In this document: one piece after another, positions 51,073 through 52,888 of the stretch
Layout: each line of letters starts with the position of its first letter
Position numbering within the stretch: the first letter of the stretch is position 1
DNA from: an uncultured Oscillospiraceae bacterium
GTDB taxonomy: Bacteria > Bacillota > Clostridia > Oscillospirales > Ruminococcaceae
Assembly (NCBI GenBank): GCA_910578255.1
Contig: CAJTQM010000012.1
Location: 1-52,888 of the forward strand
DNA length: 52,888 nt
Reading direction: 5' to 3'
Notes under the pieces: generated by a model
The model's database searches: none
Seen by the model: the letters and a program-made list of their open reading frames with translations, nothing else
Told to the model about the DNA's origin: nothing
Position numbers and translations under genes: made by a program

Positions 51073-51648
51073 CTATTTTACGATCTCGCCGTAAACCTCT
51101 CCAGCGCATCCGGCGGCGTTGGATTCATCGGTATCAATGTGCATGGCCAACGCAAATTTGGGGCTGACCCGGACGACCACGTCGTCAAAAATCAGGGAGC
51201 GACCGTTGGTGGAAATCTTTACCTTGACGATTTCCTTGTCGGAAACGCCCAATTTTTCCGCATCCTCTGGGGTGGCGTGGATATGGCGCTTGGCAGCGAT
51301 TACGCCCTCGCCCAATTCCACCTCGCCGCAGGGGCCCACCAGCTTGCAAGGCGCGCTGCCTGCGATATCGCCCGATTCCCGCACCGGCGCGGCGACGCCC
51401 AGGGTTCTGGCGTCGGTCAGAGAAACCTCAATCTGGGTTGCCGGACGGACCGGTCCTAAAATCGTCACGCCCGGGATGGTCTTTTTGGGGCCGACAACGT
51501 CCACCCGCTCGGTGCAGGCAAACTGCCCGGGCTGGGATAGATCCTTTTTGGGGGTCAGCGCCGCGCCCTTGCCGAACAGCGTCTCCAAATCCTCCTGGGT
51601 CACATGCACGTGACGGGCGGAAGTCTCTACCAATACCTGATTGCTCAT
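51073..51648 (-). CDS. pduL: Phosphate propanoyltransferase (PduL-type)
   Basis: 191 residues, the cytosolic length without an encapsulation peptide. It swaps phosphate and CoA on short acyl groups. ETSARHVHVTQEDLETLFG holds zinc-binding His residues. VTILGPVRPATQIEVSLTDARTLG, then VIAAKRHIHATPEDAEKLGV, gives the second His pair. It probably replaces Pta for acetyl-CoA/acetyl-phosphate interconversion. No ackA or microcompartment shell genes are nearby. Confidence 0.94.
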   Translation of the reverse strand: MSNQVLVETSARHVHVTQEDLETLFGKGAALTPKKDLSQPGQFACTERVDVVGPKKTIPGVTILGPVRPATQIEVSLTDARTLGVAAPVRESGDIAGSAPCKLVGPCGEVELGEGVIAAKRHIHATPEDAEKLGVSDKEIVKVKISTNGRSLIFDDVVVRVSPKFALAMHIDTDESNAAGCAGEVYGEIVK

Positions 51649-51702
51649 TGTCTATTTCTCCTCTCGGAAGGCGATGCCGCCATCCCATAAATTCTATCTT
51701 CT

Positions 51703-51731
51703 ATTATACATAAGAAAAAATCTCCCCGCAA
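51703..51731 (-). promoter_or_regulatory. pduL promoter
   Basis: TTGCGG (51731-51726), 17 bp, TATAAT (51708-51703) on the minus strand. Confidence 0.75.
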
Positions 51732-51781
51732 GGGCAAACAAAGAAAACTGTCGTTTTTTTGAAAAAGGCGCGAAGGTGCCG

Positions 51782-52177
51782 TCACAGCCCCAAAATATAA
51801 AAGCCGTTATACGCCCTCGATCTTTCCAGCCAGCTGATCAATACCGGATCGCCCAGCGATTTTTCCGCCTTTACCCGCTTTAAGATTCGCTTTGTCTTTT
51901 CCGGGGAATAGTAATTGATGCCACACGTATCTACTGCGCCGCACGCCAAGTTGCTGTAGGTCCCGCCGGCAAAAATTTCTCCGTAAAGGGACACAAACGC
52001 GCTTTCATCGTCGCCGTAGATGTACAGCGAATCGTTTTTCCAGTGCACCAGGGCATCGACCGAAACGATCCTTTCGATCCCGGTTTCCCGGGGAAGATTG
52101 CAATACTGCATTTCTATAAAATACGAGCCGCCAAAGCCCCTTCGCTCCTCTTGGGACAAAAAAGTTTGAAACAACAA
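51782..52177 (-). CDS. Hypothetical protein
   Basis: About 131 residues if started at the TTG at 52177, which follows GAGGTGAT, an almost ideal ribosome site. In-frame ATGs at 52294 and 52213 are possible, but a promoter (TTGCTT 52245-52240, 17 bp, TATAAT 52222-52217) would place the transcript start near 52210. The protein has FLSQEERRGFGGSYFIEMQYCN and YGEIFAGGTYSNLACGAVDTCGINYYSPEKTKRILKRV. No family is recognised. Confidence 0.6.
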   Translation of the reverse strand: MLFQTFLSQEERRGFGGSYFIEMQYCNLPRETGIERIVSVDALVHWKNDSLYIYGDDESAFVSLYGEIFAGGTYSNLACGAVDTCGINYYSPEKTKRILKRVKAEKSLGDPVLISWLERSRAYNGFYILGL

Positions 52178-52216
52178 AATATCACCTCGACTGACTATGA
52201 CCTGCCGGTCCATTTT

Positions 52217-52245
52217 ATTATATAGGAACCTGTCATCCAAAGCAA
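52217..52245 (-). promoter_or_regulatory. Promoter of the hypothetical gene
   Basis: TTGCTT, 17 bp, TATAAT on the minus strand. It overlaps the 5' part of the longest open frame and favours a downstream start. Confidence 0.65.
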
Positions 52246-52372
52246 CCGCTTGCGGCGGACGCTTTTGGGGAAAGTTTAAAGAAAGATCATACATTTTCCC
52301 AAAAACTGTGCTATACTAAAAACAGAGTTGTTTCGCATACCGTTTTTTACCAGAGCGACACAGGAGGACAAA

Positions 52373-52672
52373 ATGGAGGACATGTGGGCACAAGGCGGAC
52401 CGCTGCTGGCCGTCTATCTGATAAGCGTCAGCGCGGCGGGTTTTCTTTTGTTCGGCGCGGATAAGTCCCGAGCGAAAAAAGGGCGCTGGCGAATTCCCGA
52501 AAAAGTCCTGTTCGGTGCGGCTCTTTTAGGCGGTACGCCCGGCTGCCTTGCGGGCATGTATCTGTTTCGGCACAAGACCCGCCGGCGGCTGTTTTGCTGG
52601 GGGATGCCGCTGATCCTTCTGCTTCAGCTGGCCGCCGGCTGGGCGGTCTTTCTCCTTTGGCGGCGGTGTTAA
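52373..52672 (+). CDS. DUF1294 family small membrane protein
   Basis: 99 residues from the ATG at 52373 (AGGAGG upstream). Hydrophobic segments flank the signature FGADKSRAKKGRWRIPEKVLFGAALLGGTPGCLAGMYLFRHKTRR. Function unknown. A candidate TATACT -10 at 52312-52317 precedes it, with a poor -35. Confidence 0.88.
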   Translation: MEDMWAQGGPLLAVYLISVSAAGFLLFGADKSRAKKGRWRIPEKVLFGAALLGGTPGCLAGMYLFRHKTRRRLFCWGMPLILLLQLAAGWAVFLLWRRC

Positions 52673-52731
52673 CCGAGGCTGCGTTTTTTTAATGTGGATT
52701 TTCCCATATATTTTTGGAAGGAGATTTTACC

Positions 52732-52888
52732 ATGAAAAAAATAAAACAGTTGGGGCGCGTCAAGCAAACGCTGATCTGTCTGGCCGCTACCCTGCTGGTT
52801 GGGCTGGTTTATTTCTATTTTGAACTGCCTGCCATCAATTTTCATTCCCCCGAATTTTACACCTTTGTATTCATTCTGTGCGCGGTGT
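52732..52888 (+). CDS. Membrane protein, C-terminus beyond window
   Basis: The ATG at 52732 has GGAAGGAG upstream and the frame stays open to the end (52 residues seen). MKKIKQLGRVKQTLICLAATLLVGLVYFYF gives a basic start and a membrane segment; PAINFHSPEFYTFVFILCAV begins a second one. No family can be assigned from this fragment. Confidence 0.6.
   Translation, partial: MKKIKQLGRVKQTLICLAATLLVGLVYFYFELPAINFHSPEFYTFVFILCAV

Overview
The window comes from a GC-moderate, spore-forming anaerobic Clostridia genome. An Oscillospiraceae-like member is my inference. The support is Firmicutes-type gene order (rimP-nusA-ylxR-ylxQ-infB-rbfA-nrnA-truB-ribF-rpsO-pnp), strong GGAGG ribosome sites, SpoVT, a CIRCE-like element before htpG, CdaR-type and DUF2975/HTH regulators, class II aldolase, PduL, an Rnf-like cluster, and a cohesin/dockerin surface pair. 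No rRNA, tRNA, CRISPR array or insertion sequence was seen.

Layout. 1-2.6 kb: GntP permease (cut by the left edge) behind its CdaR-type regulator. 2.7-7.7 kb: a rightward run with a GT-C glycosyltransferase, GH3 lipoprotein, acetyltransferase, Nif3-like protein and P-loop protein. 7.9-15.0 kb: a relatively AT-rich surface-protein island. 15.1-18.8 kb: fba, a membrane protein, a CNNM/CorC protein and a GNAT enzyme. 18.8-30.8 kb: the large leftward RNA/translation cluster, read from rimP to pnp plus a lipoprotein. 30.9-32.7 kb: cytidine deaminase (apparently frameshifted), GNAT, creatininase-like and DUF6440 genes from one promoter. 33-38.5 kb: VanY-type peptidase, GarR-type dehydrogenase, htpG, a small export protein and spoVT. 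38.6-45.1 kb: rpe followed by an unusual rnfC-D-E-A cluster, a putative glycosidase and a GGR-type flavoprotein. 45.4-52.9 kb: CrtO-like protein, ferredoxin-fused aldo/keto reductase, rhomboid-like protein, DUF2975/HTH/DUF4173 operon, PduL, a hypothetical gene, DUF1294 and a partial membrane protein.

Two parts stand out. First, the island holds a secreted M23-type protein ending in a type I dockerin and, 51 bp downstream, a 1354-residue membrane-anchored protein that begins with a cohesin-like domain. Their shared upstream region has the anatomy of an invertible promoter: two 28-bp sites (11-bp arm, 6-bp spacer, 11-bp arm) in opposite orientation, a sigma-A promoter between them that now points away from the operon, and a terminator facing the operon. 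A tyrosine recombinase gene abuts one site; its last codons lie inside it. That gene carries a one-base frameshift in an A7 tract, so the switch may be locked, read by slippage, or itself phase-variable. The layout suggests ON/OFF control of a small cohesin-dockerin surface system.

Second, the Rnf-like cluster has no rnfG or rnfB. Its RnfD lacks the flavin-attachment motif, its RnfC lacks the glycine-rich flavin/NADH loop but keeps both [4Fe-4S] motifs, and RnfE/RnfA keep only one of the four cysteines expected to hold the intramembrane [2Fe-2S] cluster. This looks like a repurposed Rnf relative, not a normal ferredoxin:NAD oxidoreductase. All calls are made by reading the sequence; no database search was run.
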